This document shows, piece after piece, positions 1 to 12,200 of a DNA stretch of 64,000 nt (position 1 is its first letter; every line of letters begins with the position of its first letter). The notes beneath the pieces were generated by a model. The model saw only the letters and a list, made by a program, of their open reading frames with translations, was not told where the DNA came from and did no database searches. The stretch spans positions 1,054,001-1,118,000 of the forward strand of contig JAHLMK010000008.1 of NCBI GenBank assembly GCA_019915135.1, written 5' to 3'. Position numbers and translations under genes: made by a program. The DNA is from Strobilurus pachycystidiatus (Eukaryota; Basidiomycota; Agaricomycetes; Agaricales; Physalacriaceae).

Positions 1-1196
1 ATCGTAGCTTCCACCGCGTCAGCCCAAGTTCACACTCGGCGGCTGTGATTCTGATGATGACCAAGATGAAGACATACAAGAGGACCTCTCGCGCGAGCCG
101 TTCCCCCACACCGAATCCCCTCCCGCGTCCTTTCTCTCTCCCGCGCCTGCAACACCCCCGCGACGCCCCCCACTCGTACGCAGGCAAGCGATGGTCCTCG
201 CTGATCTCACTCGCAGACACAGCGGTGACTTTGACGAGCGCGAGGTCCGCCGCCGTCGGCGATGGACTCTGATGACGGACGAGGACATCACAGACCAGGC
301 CTTTGCAGAAACAGTCTTCACACGCACCCAGTGCAAGTCTTGCGATGGCCACGAGTACGAGGAGTACCCGTACGATGACCTTGGCCTGCTCGGTCTCTCC
401 GCAATGGACCATGACACTGTCAAGCGTTCAACATTGCTTGCCCTCTTGACTACCCGAGATTTGCTAAGGACGGAGAGGCATTATCTCGTGCAACTCCATA
501 ATCTCATACAGACTACCTATGCTACCGGTCAATGGCCCCCCTACCCTTCCCCATCTCTCATGCACGAGCACCTTCTCACGCTCGTCGCCTGTTCTCAGAA
601 GTTTCTACGGAAAATGGAGATCGACCCTAGTGTCACCGGTGTTGCAAGTGTCTTCGTGCAATTAGAGGACGATTTAGGACACGCGCTGGGAGGCTGGTGT
701 GGTGTTGTTGGAGGCTGGTTTGACCAGGAGAGGCGCTCGAAACTCGTCCGTCGCAGGAGCCAATCCTCCAAAACACTTTCATCATATTCCCTGGCGCCCC
801 CTCCGCCTCTGCCTGTCAGAGCCGCAACGGAGCCTGTGGGATCTCCTGATCAGTCTATGCCCACACCGCAGCGTGCGAAGAGTGTTTGGCGTAAAAATTG
901 GACGCCGATTCCGACCTTTGTCGCTCCCACGCGTAACGCCGTTCCCGAACACTCTATTCGAGACCTTGGCATCCTGCCCGTTCAACGCGTCACACGTTAT
1001 GTGCTGTTCTTCCGAGGTCAGTCATCTGAGAGTCTTTCACGTCCACATGAAAATTGAGATACCCACAGATCTATTAAAACACACCGACTTGGGCTCTCCT
1101 TCGCGCGATGTCGTCGAAGCAGCCGTTCGCGCATCCATGCGTATAGCCCAGCGGTGTGACGAAGCGCAGTCTCACAAACGATTCTCTCGCGCATAA
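1..1196 (+). CDS. RhoGEF (DH-domain) protein, 3' part, 5' end outside window
   Basis: This is the C-terminal part of a Dbl-homology guanine nucleotide exchange factor, a class that loads GTP onto Rho/Rac/Cdc42 GTPases at the membrane. The frame is open from an acceptor near position 8 (cgtag) through an acidic, Pro-rich stretch; exons are about 8..1016 and 1069..1196, joined by a 52-nt GT-AG intron that rebuilds FFRDLLKHT. DH conserved regions are visible: RTERHYLVQLHNLI (CR1) and LGILPVQRVTRYVLFFRDLL (CR3). Between them sits a Ser/Pro-rich insertion of roughly 70 residues. The protein ends about 40 residues after CR3, so no PH domain follows, unlike most Dbl proteins. The ATG at 191 is internal; upstream codons look coding, so I treat the gene as partial. 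Specificity for a given GTPase cannot be read. Confidence 0.8.
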
Positions 1197-3289
1197 TGCC
1201 CCCTCACGATCTGTCAAAAATGTACGTTATGGCTGACGCGATATTCTTAAAACTGTCTTAATTATTATATCATCCTGTACTACCATCATCATCTCTTTAC
1301 GGGCGCCACTCGCATTAACTGAATATTTGTTTTCTTACTGGTTTCAACGTCGACATAGATACCCTCGCTCTAACGTTTCCATACTTACGTCATTACTTAT
1401 CGCGCGTAGGCACATTACATGCTTAGGAAGGCATGGGGTTCATAAACGCAGTCATGATCAATTAAACTCTACCGCTTCATTTTGTTCGACTAGCGCGCTC
1501 GATACTCCACTGATAGTGAAAGACGTACGTTGAGCGCACTGACAACTAGATTGTCGGTTGTGACGTGAGCGGTAGGATGCGTCTTTAGGTTCGCGTAAAG
1601 AAGCATGTTCGACTCATTGGCACATCCTTGTCAAGGCGTCAAGGGCCAATGTGGCGTCTTGGGGGAACACGTTGAATTGAAACATCTCGCAAGCAGTCTG
1701 GTGGCGCCTCCTACTGATCTGCGTGACCTTTGTCTTGACATAGAAGGCGGAAATGACTGCTGATCGCCTCCCGTCGCAGTGCTAAGTCCGCAAGAAGCTG
1801 AAGGCAGGTATAGATAACTTTCGCCCCAATGACATACGAAGCTGCTCACATGAAGTGCTGCACATTCGCGCACGTAAGTAGACGTGTCCATTCAATCACC
1901 CTTGCCTTGAGGTTGACCTACACAGTAGTTTCGCGGCAAGCGGTGCTCGACTGGATACATTCAGTAAGACCGCAGCCGGTAGGTGGTTCACCTATGTGGA
2001 CTGGTAATAGCCGAGATCAGCCATTACGCTCTCGGAATGAGAGAACTTGAGAGCAACTTTGATAACACGACCTGGAGTAGATGATGGAACAACGCAATTG
2101 ACGCTGTAACGACGACTAGCCTGCCACCCAGAGTGTAGATGCCGTTGCTGTTAACGATAGTCCAGACCGTGCATGAAAAAAAAAGTGCCCTAAGTTTCCA
2201 TTTTCGAAGATGAGGACAGTCTAGACGCACTGATCTTTCGCTTAGGATGTTCCCTTGCGCATCCCGAGTTGGAGAGTTCGTGTTGTAGCACTCAACACTT
2301 CTCCATCCGCGCCGCCTATGTCAACGGACACGTGCAGGTAGGAATGACGGCCCCGCGCCGCTTCAACGATCCGGTATCGCGTAGAATTCAATTCGGTGAT
2401 AATGAACTCACATAGGACCGTCATGAAAGATATTGATGTCTTACGCTTGCAGAGGGCTCCAAGTACAGTACAGTGGACGCAATTGACGAGAGAGCTGCCC
2501 TGAAGGTGAGGGCCTGGAAGAGTTATAGGGCCGTTATAAGAACCGGAGGCGAAGCGAAAAGTAGGCAACGTACCGCGATATACCACATCAAGGACACTGT
2601 GAAGGGCGGCGCAGTAACGTTGACATTCAAGCATTCCCGCTGAGAACATAAGAGACCCCATGTAGCTTGATACGCTTCGTAGATCACGGCCCAAGTTTTG
2701 GTCTTGAGACTTGGTGTTTGTGTTACACATGAACGTTTGAACTTCCGTCGCAGCTTCGAGGAGCAGAAAATCCAGGAACAGATAAACGAACCACCAGAGC
2801 TATACCGTTCCATTTCATGTTCCTTATCAAGAGAACAGTCGTACGCGTTTATAGAGATATGAGTAGGAATGACACTGTCAAAAAAGAAACCAGTTCTTGG
2901 TAGTCAGTCACTGGAAGAATGCCTCGTTATTGAGGAATCGAATCATCAAGTGTTGAATCAACCCCGGAAAGGACTGGACGACCACTATGGAAAACGTCAA
3001 GCTTGAGAGATTTCGGTCGCGAGGAACGCACTGTGTCCACCATCCCGTATCTTGATAAACGTGAAGTTGCCTGCGCCTTGCCCCGCCTGTTGGATCGTTC
3101 CAACACCCGGATAATCAAGCTCAGGAGCTTCCCTAAATTCGGTTTGGTGACGAGTTTGCATGAGACGCATCTAAGTGATGAGATTTAGTCAGTCACTGAA
3201 GTGAAGAAACTGGATTAGGATACCCACCCAAGCATAGCTGCTGCGCCACGGCGCTACACCATCCCGCATGCCATTATGCACTGTTCAAC
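1197..3289. other. 2.1-kb stretch without a recognisable gene
   Basis: Only short unsupported frames are present on either strand (the longest, 162 codons on the minus strand at 2242-2730, has no recognisable domain). I see no transposon termini, tRNA or coding-like splice pattern. It may hold the 3' UTR of the RhoGEF gene and degraded sequence continuous with the pseudogene to its right. Confidence 0.5.
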
Positions 3290-4929
3290 GAGCCTTGAGA
3301 TCATACTGGAGCTGAGAACGGCGCGACTGACCCAAGAGACGAAGGCCGTCATTGACAGCAGGAATCAGCAAACGATATGTAGATTGCACACTGATCTGGC
3401 TTTAGTCCGACCTCTATTGGGAGGAAAAGGTTGCTTACAAGTCACCACTTGATATGAAGTTGGCGCCAATACCTGCTATGTCTAAGACCACAAATTGGCG
3501 CCCACGAGGTACACCCAGCTGATGATCCATCGTCAATGTTCTGAAATCCGACGTTTAGAGCAGTACCTACCGAATCTTTGAGAGTGTCATCATTCAACAC
3601 GTCTTGTACGGCCTTAAGATCGTCTGATATATCACAAACACCAGGAGGACACTTTTGCAGAGCGTAAATAAAGAGCAATTGGAAAGCACAGAAAACAGAC
3701 CTTCCGCCGATAGTCGTAGGGATCTCTGTCAGAGCCCTCCCACGCTTGGCCAATGGCGTCGAAGCAATTCACAAATGCCTCCAAGCGACTACGCTCTGAT
3801 GAATTTTCGAGGGCGTATTGCAAGGCGTCCATGCACGATGGCAGATTCTTTTGGACGATGTCGCACCCAGTTGAGTTCCAGAACGAATTGGCCTCGGCCG
3901 AGTGGCAGTTTGAATGCAGGATCCATCTGCGGTATTTGTTCAGCCTCAGGAGAAGGAGAAGATGAGGCTGAATTCCACCTGAAGTGCGTAAAAATGTCGC
4001 TCCAAGTATTCGTGAGCATGACCTGTCATGAGCCATTGTTGAGATGGGTAATGTCGATCAAGTCTGGCAATTTTGTAGTCCTATTTAGACTCGGAGATTC
4101 GTGGTTACGGGTTCGTATTGTGTTGACAATGTGAGGGACACTATGATGAACGCACATAAGCTGGCGAGTCCTTCCGAACCGTCACGGGGCAGCAGCAGAA
4201 GTGGCTCACAAGACCCCGCCATAAGATCCAGAGGAAATCATAAACTTGTTTCTGTCAGGACCTTCGGCTTTAGAGGATAGATCTTACGGTTCTGCAAAGC
4301 TTACTGCGTCAGATGAGGATATTGCCTGAGCAATCGTCAACCATTCTCTAGACGAGCGGAGAGGAGCGGCAGTGACTCACCTCCAGAATTCTTGCAGAAA
4401 GTCGTCCACGTCCCAGGCAGCAGCAGCGCTCGTCCGCCTGATGCTATCTCCGTATCCGAAGCCGACGCCCACAGGCTGAGGCGACACATCAGCGACGCGT
4501 CAAACACGAGAGGAAGATACGTTCTGTGGATCGTGGCGGGCCTCAAACAGACTATCTTCCGACGTTCAACAGGTCCTACAAGATGTTGATGGCACGTACG
4601 TCCAAAACATGTGCTTGTCCTCCTTTCCCTCGCTGTTCGTGAAATGGGCATACCCAGCGTTGTAGGCATCGCCCGGCATACCACAAAAGAGATCCGTTCC
4701 ATTGGCCGTCACTTCGAGGCGTGTCGCAAGGTTTGGGAGAGCAACTGGACTCTGATAACCTGGGAGCTTCAAGGGAGTCTGTAACTCCTCGTTTAAGGAC
4801 CCTGAGGCCAGCCGCCAGTGATTCTGTACCTCGAAGGTCCCAATTTAAGGTGTGAAGTAGACTGGCGGGATATTGGAGTTGAGCTGCTGTCGGGCCCAAC
4901 AGGGAGGCAAGCAAAAGATGGAGCAACAT
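3290..4929 (-). pseudogene. decayed serine carboxypeptidase (peptidase S10)
   Basis: Scattered pieces in family order identify a secreted/vacuolar carboxypeptidase relic. From 4929 leftwards: a signal peptide (MLLHLLLASLLG) in one frame; then, after a frame change with no usable splice site, EVQNHWRLASGSLNEEL and a stretch ending GYAHFTNSEGKEDKHMFW; then SLFEARHDPQN; an in-frame stop at about 4499; QPVGVGFGYGDS and AAAAWDVDDFLQEFW; near 3720-3900 CDIVQKNLPSCMDALQYALE and DPYDYRRK; then CPPGVCDISDDLKAVQ; and near 3340-3375 IPAVNDGLRLL. These match S10 landmarks, but the GGPG oxyanion segment between FEARHDP and QPVGVGF and the GESYGG catalytic-serine region are missing. Frameshifts, a stop and deletions together argue for a dead gene. 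The 3' edge is approximate. Confidence 0.72.
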
Positions 4930-5243
4930 CCTCGGTGCACCTATCACATACGCTTATACAGCGCTTATATTAGTACAGTAGCGTTAGGTGATTATCACCA
5001 CGTTAGCGACGCGTATGCTATCCTGCGTGTCCGCGTGTCTTTCTTTCATTCGTCACTGATCGCCCGAAGGGCACGACTACGAGGTACAGGTCTGGTACAG
5101 ATGGTACTTGGCGTCCGCAGGCCAAAGTTCACCTTGTCGTGAGAACTTCAAATGTCTCTACGTACACCTATAATGATAGCACATTGAACCAAAAGACCCC
5201 GATAGAAAGATAGTACGTTGAGAAAGCCTCCTTGAACCGGTCG
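4930..5243. other. intergenic, pseudogene promoter side and F-BAR gene 3' end
   Basis: No coding evidence. It holds the 3' untranslated region of the F-BAR gene and what was the upstream region of the carboxypeptidase relic. Confidence 0.5.
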
Positions 5244-6944
5244 TTAAAATAAGCATACGAAATTACTTGGGAATACATGTCGCCCCTCCTCCCTTCGCGC
5301 CTCGTCGAGCAGTTCGCCACTCCACCAACCATCATCTGGAGTAGCTGTGACCGCGATAACGTCTCCCGCTTGGAAATCGAACTCTTCGTCAATGGTCGCG
5401 GTATAATCGTACAAGGCTTTTACTGCAAACAGGTCATTGGTGTGAACATGACTTTGCGTACGAAGCAGACACACCATAGAAGAGAATGCCTCCGCCCAAG
5501 TGTTCCGGCGGTGTCGGGGATGGGACCGGATCGCGCCCATGGCTGACTGGTTGCTCTGGAAGTGGTTGAGAAACCCGCCGGGGAGGACTGGAAGTACCGT
5601 TCCTCGACGGAGGTGGCATCGCGCTGGGAGGTATAGACATCACAGGTGGAGGAGGGGGTGGGGGTTGCACAATGGGCTGCTGAACAACCGGTGGTTGTGA
5701 GAGAGCTGACTGGGATGGTGCTGCAGCCGCGCCGCCACCATTTCCTCCGGCGGTGATCAATGGCGACGTTGCCATGAGTGGTTTCCTGTCCTGCCCGATT
5801 TTCCTGCTACGGGGAAAGTTTGCGTGTCTGATCATAGGTTGAGGCTCGGGACCATTGGGATCCATCGTAATGTCAAAAAGGGCGGGCTCTAGAATGGAGT
5901 TTCCTGTTCCATATTCGTTGACAAAGTGTTCGATGTCTTTTTCGCCTTCAAACTGATCGAGGACCGTACGGACTGCTTCACAGGACTGTGGCGGCCTAAG
6001 AATCAGAAGATCTTTCGGAATGGGAGGAACATACCACATCATCGGCAACACACACAGTCGAAACGGCGTTCGCGTACGCCCAGAGATTGTCCTTCAAGAA
6101 GTCCATCCTATCTTCTTCGAGATCCTGGCTCTCATCACAGAACGCCCGCCAATCTGTCTCCCATTCGTCCTCCATTTCTCTGAGTTTATCGACGAAGTTG
6201 CGGTAATCCTTCTCATTTGCCTGGACTGTTTGCTTCGCCCGGTCAAGCTTTGCTTGGAGTCGGTCTGTGTTGGTCCCCGCGACTTCGATCTGTTTCGAAT
6301 AGGATGTGATGCGAAGGCAGTCGGCCTTGTACTTTTCCCGAGCCTTGGCAACATACGATTCCTGCGTCTGTTTGGCCTTGAACTTCTTCTCAAGGGGGCC
6401 TTGGTGTGTGCGTCGGTGCTCGACATGCCGAGTTAGCAGCGCGGTAGATGGGCCCTCCAGTTCCTCGCGGATCTGTGTTGTCAAGTCGACGTGGGCTTGT
6501 GCCATCTTTTCGGTTTCAAGCTTGACGGTATCGAGGACATTACGGACCTCTCTGCGTTGCGTGTCAGCATGGAAGGAGAGGCACTGAGCAAGTCGGCCTC
6601 ACCCAATCTCGTCTTTCCCCAGCGAGACCGTACTCAGCTCCAGGAGCCTGCGTGCATACTCCTCCTCGATGGCGGCGCTGGACGCAAACCTTGTCAGCCG
6701 GATGCCGCGCGACTCCGACGGAGACTGCTCACCGTTCCTTCCAGAAAGCACGCAGCTCATCGGCGGTCCGAGCAGCGCCGCGCATCCTCGAGAACAGGAC
6801 ATTGACGCCGGCATCTCCGCCCCAGAAGGAGTTGCAGAAGTCTCTCGACTTGCTCCCGTTGTACAGATCGACGCCGGGCGACTTGGCGGTCGCGTACCGG
6901 GACAGCGAGGTCGAGGACGGCTGGCTCGTGAGACCTCCGGACAT
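5244..6944 (-). CDS. F-BAR and SH3 domain protein of the Cdc15/Imp2/Hof1 family
   Basis: Membrane-bending scaffold that in fungi ties the contractile ring to the plasma membrane at septa. Five exons: 6733..6944, 6603..6677, 6552-side start 6035..6551, 5475..5985, 5244..5422; introns 49-55 nt; 497 residues. Domain order: F-BAR (about 30-290: FWKERAAIEEEYARRLLEL, LGKDEIG, a coiled middle, CVADDVSCEAVRTVL, DIEHFVNEYGTGN), a Pro-rich linker with a run of nine prolines region (VQPPPPPPPV), then a C-terminal SH3 (VKALYDYTATIDEEFDF, GWWSGEL, FPSNFV). The start at 6944 is the first ATG before the F-BAR and gives a short Ser-rich leader. It is about half the length of S. pombe Cdc15, closer to Imp2 in size. 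The family call is firm; the precise orthologue is not. Confidence 0.93.
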
Positions 6945-7524
6945 CGTTGTGGGTTGACTGCAAGGAACAGAAAGTGTACACAGCCATCAGTGATCCTGAG
7001 TGTCTGAACCCGGCTGTGTCCCCGATGCCTCCATTCCATCACCCACGACTAGGGACGTGTGCCACTGCGATGGCCGCGACATCAATCGAGACTGCACCGC
7101 TGCATCTCACTCGCTGTGGCTTGCGCGAATGCACGAGGGTCGACGCAGCGTCTGGAGGCATTCTGAATGCACCCTTGATAGACACTGATGCACTGATGCG
7201 CAACGAGTTTCACAGTCAAGGTGAAACGAGGATGAAGGTTGGGATAAAGAAGAGTTGCAGCATTACATCTAATCCCGAAGTCGGAATTTGATGACTCGCT
7301 TGGCGATCTGCCCAGTCTGACAACAGTCGTGTGATGCCGTATGCCAGGGTGTTGCAGATCGTATACATTCATATCTAAGCGGTAAGGATTTGGGTAGGTG
7401 ACTTGATGGAACCAGCTTCAAAGCGCCGGCTCAGTGCAATGTGAATGCGATGCAGGGATCGATTGTTCCTGCTTACATCCCGGCGTTCTTCTTGCTCTAG
7501 AGCGCCATTTAAAGACCTTGTGTC
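6945..7524. other. intergenic, F-BAR gene promoter region
   Basis: No gene seen. It contains the upstream region of the minus-strand F-BAR gene and the 5' flank of the tRNA gene. Confidence 0.5.
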
Positions 7525-7613
7525 GCCCGCCTAGCTCAATCGGATAGAGCGTCAGACTTTTATCCACTAGCGAAGGCATCTGAAGGCTGCGAGTTCGACC
7601 CTCGCGGTGGGCT
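7525..7613 (+). tRNA. tRNA-Lys(UUU) with a 15-nt intron
   Basis: The cloverleaf closes fully: acceptor stem GCCCGCC with GGTGGGC, D arm CTAGCTCAATCGGATAGAGC, anticodon stem TCAGA/TCTGA around loop CTTTTAA, and T arm GCGAGTTCGACCCTCGC. The anticodon is TTT at 7559-7561. The anticodon loop is interrupted after position 37 by nucleotides 7563-7577, the canonical site removed by the tRNA splicing endonuclease. The final U at 7613 is the unpaired discriminator; CCA is not encoded, as expected in a eukaryote. Internal A and B boxes lie in the D and T arms. Confidence 0.95.
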
Positions 7614-7635
7614 ATAAGAGAGTGTTACCGGTATC

Positions 7636-7639
7636 TTTT
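7636..7639 (+). terminator. probable RNA polymerase III terminator
   Basis: A TTTT run 23 nt after the tRNA; a stronger run of seven T follows at 7675-7681 as a possible backup. Confidence 0.5.
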
Positions 7640-8293
7640 GAAATTTGTTGTGGCGCCGGGAGTCTGCATCGTTCTTTTTTTGAACAAGAAGTTAGAACGA
7701 ATGTTAGTCAAGACTCAAGCCGAAAGTACGACCGTGAACGAAAAGATACAGGGGCGTAACAGTTAACTTCCCGAACTTTACTTGCGCCGCGCCACCGCCA
7801 GCTGCCGCCAGGGAGGCGGGGTGAGTTACCGTTTCTTACTCCCAATGCATCCCTGCCATCCTACCATGTGAGGCTGAATCCTGGGTGACACTGTACACGC
7901 TAGGATCAAGCGCTCGAACAAACCGGAGATAACATCATTGAACAAGACTCGAGCTCTACTGCGCCACCTCGATTCCAGTCTTTTCGACTGATCTGAATTG
8001 CGAGGATACTAGCTCCTCGGACACAGGGTAGTTGCAACAGAATAAATCAAATACGCTCACTGGCTCTCTAGCCCTGTGGCAGTCGAGGCGCAGTACCAGT
8101 AGACTCAACTTGAACTCGCCAAATAGACTGACCGCGAGTAGACGATTCGTCATAACAGTATTGCTTATCTGTATCGCGCCAATCACACAAGTGATGATGG
8201 ATGACCTGTCGCCGCGATTTGACCATTCAAATTATGCAGTGATTATAATTTGCGGCATGATTAGTGAGCGCTGAGCGCACTTCTGATGTGGAT
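7640..8293. other. intergenic between tRNA and cupin gene
   Basis: No open frame with domain support, no repeat found. Presumed promoter of the cupin gene. Confidence 0.5.
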
Positions 8294-9088
8294 ATGCGAC
8301 GGCCTTCTCCCCTCTCATCGAGCATCTCCAAGCCTACAATGGACACGCCCCCAACACAGGACCTAATCTCAGAGCTCGGACTCATCAAGCACCCCGAAGG
8401 AGGTGAGCAGAACGTCCAAAGTCTTAATCTTATCAAACTCAGACAGCACAGGCTACTATGTCGAGACAGACCGTCAAGAGGGCGTTGTACCGTCTCCTTT
8501 CGCGGGTGAGCATCTTGTTGCATAAGGTAACAGGGAAGCCGATAGTGCCCAAGATAACGCCCTCCGCTCCCTCGCAACCTCTATCTATTACCTCCTCTCG
8601 TATGACAATGCCAACGGCGTGATCCACATGAACAAATCTGTCGTAGGTATCCATCCCCACCCCCGCTTACTCTCAATGACTTCGTTACCAGACGTACCAC
8701 GTCCTGCACCATGGCCGAGCTGAATACACCCTCATACATCCCGGCACGCCGCCACGCGTCGAGATCAAGGTGATGGGGACACAAGCCTCTCTCGGCGAAA
8801 CACGGCTACTCCTCGTTGGGACTGGCGTTTGGAAAATGTCGCGTCTTCTGCCCCAAGATGTGGAGAACGCGCGATCGGAGGAGGAAAAGGCGCGCCTTGG
8901 ATGCCTCATCACCGAGGTATGCGGCCATTTTACATGATACCTAATACTTACCATCAGAGTATTAGGTTGTTGTGCCGGGGTTTCATTGGGAGGATCATGC
9001 CTTCCTCACGATGGATGGGTTGAAGAAGCTTTTCAGAGATGACCAGGAGAACATCGATAGACTTGCTGGTTTCATCAAGAAAACGTAG
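8294..9088 (+). CDS. DUF985-type cupin, homologue of yeast YML079W
   Basis: Small beta-barrel (RmlC-like cupin) protein of unknown substrate. Five exons: 8294..8402, 8452..8505, 8554..8642, 8692..8916, 8966..9088; 199 residues, like the yeast protein. Landmarks: LGLIKHPEGGYYVETDR, SLATSIYYLLSYD, IHMNKSVTYHVLHHGRAEY, GVWKMSRLLP, ITEVVVPGFHWEDHAFLT. The ATG at 8294 is the first in frame; 8339 is an alternative that would still keep the whole fold. Intron 2 (8506-8553) was placed at the acceptor that restores FADNALRSLATS; a closer AG would leave only 28 nt and break the frame. Yeast YML079W binds an unidentified small molecule, so no reaction is assigned. Confidence 0.9.
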
Positions 9089-9234
9089 ACCTCGGACAAG
9101 CAAAGTTGCCTACAACCAGTATCAATTTTCTGTTATATATTGCATACAGATGAACACATCTGTAGAAAGTAGATGTTACAAGGATATCAGCCTAGGTGGT
9201 CACAAAGACTATAATCCACAAGATCGTTCAAGGT

Positions 9235-12200
9235 TTAGAATCCATCTTCAGACGAGTTATCGTCGTACAACACCACATAGTCGACCGCGTTGGTCCTCGG
9301 CGCAGGGGCAGTGTTACTGGTGGTGGTGGCAGCTGCTGGGACGACATTGACGCGACCGTCTTCCCAGTCATCAGACGACGGGGCGCTGACCAAGGACGCG
9401 CCTGAGAAGGAGTCCTCGGATCCGTCGAGGGAGATGACATCGGAACCGCTTGATCCAATAGATCCAGAGGCAGCAGTGACAGCGGCAGTCGTCGACATTG
9501 AGAGCTGGTTGATCCGCTCCGCCACATCTGGCATTTCAGGAGCCGAAGGCATGATAATGACGGACGACGACGACAAAGAGGCAGGAGCAGTCGACTCTGG
9601 ACTGTTATGCTCTGCGACAGTAATACTAAGAACGTAATCAGTGTCAGTGATCGCAAGGAATGAAAAACAGTCCTCACTCAATCCATATGCTTGCTCCAAA
9701 CAAGTGGCAAGTCGAATTCTTCAGACGCCAGTAACCGACATAGCGACCGGGAGCATCAGGCGCCTGTAAAAGAGTTTGGTAAAAGCATACATATATTGAA
9801 CAGGCACGAACCTTCAATTCTCCAGTCCACAAATCAATCTCTTCACCGCGCTGGACTTCTCCGACCGGAATAGCAGCGACACCCTTATCCTGACCGAAAG
9901 ACTCGCCAGCGACAAAGATCAACTCAGTCGTCTCATCCCAAGCTCTGCCCGTGTTCTTAACCTTCCACACCTTGACAAACTCTGCACCAGGAGGAAACAC
10001 TTGTCCGTCAGAAACGGTGACATCTTCGATGAAACTGGCAGCAAAGGGAGGCTCCACTTCACTCCTCCAAGAGTCTACGATTGGCCCAGAATCAATCTCC
10101 GAAGCGATGTCGACGTCGGGCTGTTGGGTGGGAACGGGCGTATCGAGAACGTTAGGAAAGTCGCTGGACTCGTTGTCCTTCGAGACATCTGACATGGAGA
10201 AGTGGCTGCGAGGAGGGAATTCATTCAGCAGCTCCGCCAACGTGTGGGTGCGATAGGAAGTCGTGGAACCATTGCTGGGCGAACTCCTGATGACTTCTGA
10301 TTCAGGGAGGGGTAGCTGAGCGTTCTCGCTGATGGGAGTCAGAAAGGTCTCCTCTAGTCCGATAGGACTGGGCTGCGAGAAAGGCATCGTGAGACTGGCG
10401 ATGCCCGAGATTTCAGACGAGAAGTCAATACGAGGAGCCGGCGGCCACGGTTGCGGTGACATGTTCTTCAAAGGAACAAGGGGAGGCAATGTGGGAGGCG
10501 ACGAGCGGAGCAGTGTTGGGGACTTCGTGGAAGGTGACGGGGCCTTCAGGGGGGTGGGAGGCGGCATATTATCGAGGGCAGATGAACGCGCGAACGGAGC
10601 AAACTTGGGCGCCTCGGGAAGAACGAGATCATTGCTTGTATCAGACAACCTCCTTTGCAAGCGGCTTCCCCAAGACGAGTTGGGAACAACCGAAGGATAT
10701 TGCACAATGGCACGATCCACTAAATGATCATCAACGGGAAGGATGGGACTGTACGCAGTGAAGATGGGCGAAGTGGTCCCACTGGAAACTGCAGACCACC
10801 TGTGTTCGTAAATGGAAGTGGGCTCCTGGTCCATGGAAGGCATCCGGTTGACTGTAAAACTGGGGACCGGTGGGCTCTGAGGTGGGGTCGGACGTGGGGG
10901 CGGGGGCGGTGGGATATACGCCGGTTTGTACGTTGACTCAACAGGGTGAACAGGAGCAGGAACATGATGAGTGTTAACGTAGCTCAAAGCCGGTGAGGGG
11001 GAACGAGTGATGTACCAGGGCTGGTAGGACTGATAGGACGGTCCCGCACTGGGAATTCCACCATAGATGGAGTCTGTTGGTAGAGGATGATAGCCATAGA
11101 CATCAGACAGGCTGGGCATACCAGACTTCGGTGGGAGAGGAGGCGGGGAAGGACTGACAGCGGCGAGTGGAGCAGGCATCGGTGCAGGGGAAGGAGTCCT
11201 CAGGGCAAATGGGAACTGCCCCGGGATGCTCTGCTGTTCGCGGCCAGCAGAATAAAACCAGGGAATAGCCTCTGGAGAGCCGGCCCTCGAAGAAGATTTG
11301 TATGACAGAGGTGTGCTAAGACGTGTAGGTGCACGACCTCTTTCTTCGACATCAATCAGAGTCGTAGTACCAACTCTGTAAACAGTTGGAATAACTGTCT
11401 CTGGTGAGCGCATCTTGAGAAGAGGGTGGTTGTCTGGGTGAACTCTGATTGGATGGGCCTCACAGCGATCACAAAGGTCGAAGTCGGGGCAAGTGGGATG
11501 CATACACTTCACAAAGCATAAGAATGTAGATTCCAGACCACGGAAGCGTAAGCCTACCTTGTACCGAACACCGATAATCGTCTGGTTGCAGATGTTGCAT
11601 GAAGCATGGTGCTGGGGCTGAATATCCAAAGCCCTGGCCTGTTGAACGCTAGTCAATCACGGAACAAAAAGTCATCTTGAGGAACGTACAAAGATGTCGG
11701 AGGTCTTTGTAACCTTCACAAAGGTGTGAAGAGGGTGCTGCTCTGGTGTGATCCTGGAGAAAATGTGAGTTGCGACAGATTACTAGAAATGGAAGTTCCT
11801 CACGAGAAGCAGGAGCTGCAAGTGTCAAAGTCGGGACAGTTGACGCATTTCTGCGACCTGTATAAGCTAGGTGCACAACGGTGTAGAGTGGGACAACATA
11901 CGTAGCGGTCACCACGAATACGAGAGTCACATAGATCACAGTTGGCATTGTGGATCACCGGAACGGTGGTCGAAGGTACGATTGGCGGCATATTGCTGAC
12001 TGGGGTTGAATCTGCCGGACGAGCGGGCCCTTGTGTGAAATTCGCAGCATCACGATCATTGACAACATGGACGACCACCTTTCCAGGTTCATTGATGTCA
12101 AGGAACTCGTGGAAGGGGTCGTGCCTTTCAGCAGCACCTTTGTCGATGCACTTCGTGCACAAATCATAATCTTTGCAACAAGTCAATAAGAGTGAAGCGA

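Noticed and set aside
2242..2813. Overlapping minus-strand frames of 162 and 96 codons
   Set aside because: No family resemblance and no splice sites giving a coherent protein.
2901..3198. 13-bp direct repeat TAGTCAGTCACTG at 2901-2913 and 3186-3198, resembling a target duplication of a 272-bp insert
   Set aside because: No poly-A, no terminal inverted repeats, and one such repeat pair at this spacing is expected by chance in a window of this size.
8506..8533. 28-nt intron in the cupin gene
   Set aside because: Too short and out of frame; the acceptor at 8553 gives a 48-nt intron in frame.
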